DNA of 64,000 bases from Streptomyces sp. SS1-1 (GTDB lineage Bacteria; Actinomycetota; Actinomycetes; Streptomycetales; Streptomycetaceae): assembly GCF_008973465.1 (NCBI RefSeq), contig NZ_WBXN01000004.1:3636501-3700500 (forward strand), given 5' to 3'. Shown here piece after piece: positions 62,422 to 64,000 of the stretch (position 1 is the first letter of the stretch; each line of letters begins with the position of its first letter). Under the pieces are notes generated by a model that saw only the letters and a program-made list of their open reading frames with translations, ran no database searches and had not been told where the DNA came from. The position numbers were made by a program, and so were the translations under genes.

Positions 62422-63909
62422 ATGGCCGACGTCGTTGCCGAGGTCGTTGCCGAGCGCGCGGCGGGCGCGGTCGAGTCGGGGGCTGGGTCCGGGGCGGGAC
62501 CGGACGCGGAGCCGGGCTCGGGGGTGCGGCGGCTGCCGCGGGTGCGCGGGTTCGCCGAGCGGGACGCCGGGGGTGCGCCCAAGGCGGAGGGGAAGGCGCT
62601 GCGCGCGCGGTTGCCGCGAGCGGAGCACGCCCGCTTCGACGTGGACGGTGCCCGCCCGGACGCCGTGACCGCCGTCGAGGAGTCGAACGCCGGCCGGATC
62701 GCCGGGCTGACGCCGATACGGGTGGGCCGGATGGCGGCGACGCCGTTCGCGTTCCTGCGCGGCTCGGCCGGGCTCATGGCGTACGACCTGGCCCGTACGC
62801 CGGTGACCGGGATCGGTGCGCAGATATGCGGGGACGCGCACGCGGCGAACTTCGGTCTGTACGGCGACGCGCGCGGCGGCCTGGTCATCGACCTGAACGA
62901 CTTCGACGAGACGCTGTGGGGCCCCTGGGAGTGGGACCTGAAGCGGCTGGCGACCTCGCTGGTGCTCGCCGGCCGGGAGGCCGGGGCGGACGAGGACGTG
63001 TGCCGTCTGGCGGCGCGGGACGCGGTCGGCGCCTACCGGCGCACCATGCGCCTGCTGGCCAAACTCCCGGCGCTCGACGCGTGGAACGCCATCGCGGACG
63101 AGGAGCTCGTCTCCCACGCCGACGCCCATGATCTGCTCGGCACCCTGGAGCGGGTGGCGGAGAAGGCGCGGGCCAACACCAGCGGCCGGTTCGCGGCGAA
63201 GTCGACGGAGCGCACCGAGGACGGCGGGCGCAGGTTCGTGGACGCGCCGCCCGTGCTGCGCCGGGTCGGGGACGCGGAGGCGGCGGCGGTCGTGGCCTCG
63301 CTGGAGAGCTACGTCGCGACGCTTCCCGAGGACCGGCATCCGCTGCTGGCGCGGTACGCGGTGCACGACGTGGCGTTCCGGGTCGTGGGCACCGGAAGCG
63401 TGGGCACGCGGTCCTATGTCGTCCTGCTCCTGGACCACCGGGGTGAGCCCCTGGTCCTGCAGGTGAAGGAGGCGCGCCCTTCGGCGCTGGTCCCGCATCT
63501 GGCGGCGGCCGGTTTCGAGTCGCCGGCGCCGGAGCACGAGGGGCGGCGCGTGGTGCTCGGACAGAAGCGCATCCAGGTGGTCAGCGACGTGCTGCTCGGG
63601 TGGACCACGGTGGAGGGGCGGCCCTTCCAGGTGCGCCAGTTCCGCAACCGGAAGGGCAGCGTCGACCCCGCGGCGCTGGCAGCGGACCAGATCGACGACT
63701 ACGCCCGGATGACCGGCGCCCTGCTGGCCCGTGCCCACGCGCACAGCGCCGATCCGCGGCTGATCTCCGGCTACTGCGGCAAGAACGAGGAGCTGGACGA
63801 GGCGATAGCCGCCTTCTCCGTCGCCTACGCGGACCGGACCGAGGCGGATCACGCCGACCTGGTGGCGGCCGTGCGGGCGGGGCGGGTCGCGGCGGAGCTG
63901 GGGGTGTGA
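62422..63909 (+). CDS. DUF2252-family protein
   Basis: A 495-residue cytoplasmic protein resembling aminoglycoside phosphotransferase/kinase-like folds as classified for DUF2252. Conserved blocks: RVGRMAATPFAFLRGSA, QICGDAHAANFGLY (HxxN-type), DLNDFDETLWGPWEWDLKRLATSL, and LQVKEARPS. A catalytic role is unproven. ATG 62422 has GGGGGAGG at 62406-62413; the GTG at 62404 overlaps that site and is less likely. Confidence 0.88.
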   Translation: MADVVAEVVAERAAGAVESGAGSGAGPDAEPGSGVRRLPRVRGFAERDAGGAPKAEGKALRARLPRAEHARFDVDGARPDAVTAVEESNAGRIAGLTPIRVGRMAATPFAFLRGSAGLMAYDLARTPVTGIGAQICGDAHAANFGLYGDARGGLVIDLNDFDETLWGPWEWDLKRLATSLVLAGREAGADEDVCRLAARDAVGAYRRTMRLLAKLPALDAWNAIADEELVSHADAHDLLGTLERVAEKARANTSGRFAAKSTERTEDGGRRFVDAPPVLRRVGDAEAAAVVASLESYVATLPEDRHPLLARYAVHDVAFRVVGTGSVGTRSYVVLLLDHRGEPLVLQVKEARPSALVPHLAAAGFESPAPEHEGRRVVLGQKRIQVVSDVLLGWTTVEGRPFQVRQFRNRKGSVDPAALAADQIDDYARMTGALLARAHAHSADPRLISGYCGKNEELDEAIAAFSVAYADRTEADHADLVAAVRAGRVAAELGV

Positions 63910-63976
63910 GCGGACCGGTGGCGGGCGGAGCGGCGGTGTTCGAACAGCCGACGGCCGGGTGGCCTACGCTGGGCGG

Positions 63977-64000
63977 GTGACTACGCCGGAAGCTGAGCAG
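63977..64000 (+). CDS. Possible start of next gene (only eight codons visible)
   Basis: GTG at 63977 opens VTTPEAEQ to the window edge. A -10-like TACGCT (63964-63969) ends 7 bp before the GTG, the spacing of a leaderless Streptomyces gene. Too short for any assignment. Confidence 0.3.

Overview
The window is the replication-origin core of a high-GC actinomycete chromosome, almost certainly Streptomyces. It holds the order rpmH-dnaA-oriC-dnaN-gnd-recF-dciA-gyrB-gyrA, a parAB locus with parS sites, a split MurJ/pseudokinase pair, class E sortases, and many GTG/TTG starts. From memory, the order is collinear with the S. coelicolor oriC region (about SCO3901 down to SCO3840). I see no insertion sequence, prophage, CRISPR array or rRNA operon.

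Layout. 1-5561: class A penicillin-binding protein (cut by the window edge), PadR regulator with a palindromic operator, inositol-1-phosphate synthase, MFS transporter, LppU-like membrane protein. 5572-18000: cca, DUF6049 protein, MurJ, pseudokinase, ECF sigma factor with zinc-type anti-sigma factor, and trxB-trxA behind a SigR-type promoter. 17200-24156 (minus strand): GNAT protein, parB, parA, rsmG, jag, yidC, yidD, rnpA, rpmH. 24541-37455 (plus strand): dnaA, oriC with many degenerate DnaA boxes, dnaN, gnd, recF, dciA, gyrB, gyrA, DUF3566 protein. 37579-45100: tRNA-Ile, a DUF7144 remnant, AAA ATPase, DUF6344 protein, DLW-39 peptide, secreted protein, receptor-type kinase, XRE regulator, tRNA-Ala, DUF5324 protein. 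45425-52012: cyclophilin, rhomboid protease, a second DnaA-box cluster, crgA, DUF881 protein, three class E sortases with a pabA-like gene between them. 52089-60238 (minus strand): fhaA-fhaB-pstP-rodA-pbpA-pknB, the cell-wall and signalling operon. 60821-64000: tRNA-Leu, azoreductase/HxlR divergent pair, DUF2252 protein.

How the parts work together. DnaA, oriC, DnaN, DciA and gyrase start and carry replication. ParA, ParB and parS organise and segregate the origin. MurJ, the pseudokinase, PknB/PstP, the FHA proteins, RodA/PbpA and CrgA link envelope growth and division to phosphorylation signalling.

The most unusual signals are small. Seven perfect and two single-mismatch parS sites occur: two are the exact centres of long perfect palindromes between convergent genes, three lie in coding sequence in one reading frame (peptide VSRET), and one sits in a sortase gene with the one base changed that would otherwise make a stop codon. 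oriC contains no perfect DnaA box, while perfect boxes lie in four intergenic regions outside it, including a compact cluster about 20 kb away. Two regulators (PadR, XRE) have clear candidate auto-operators.
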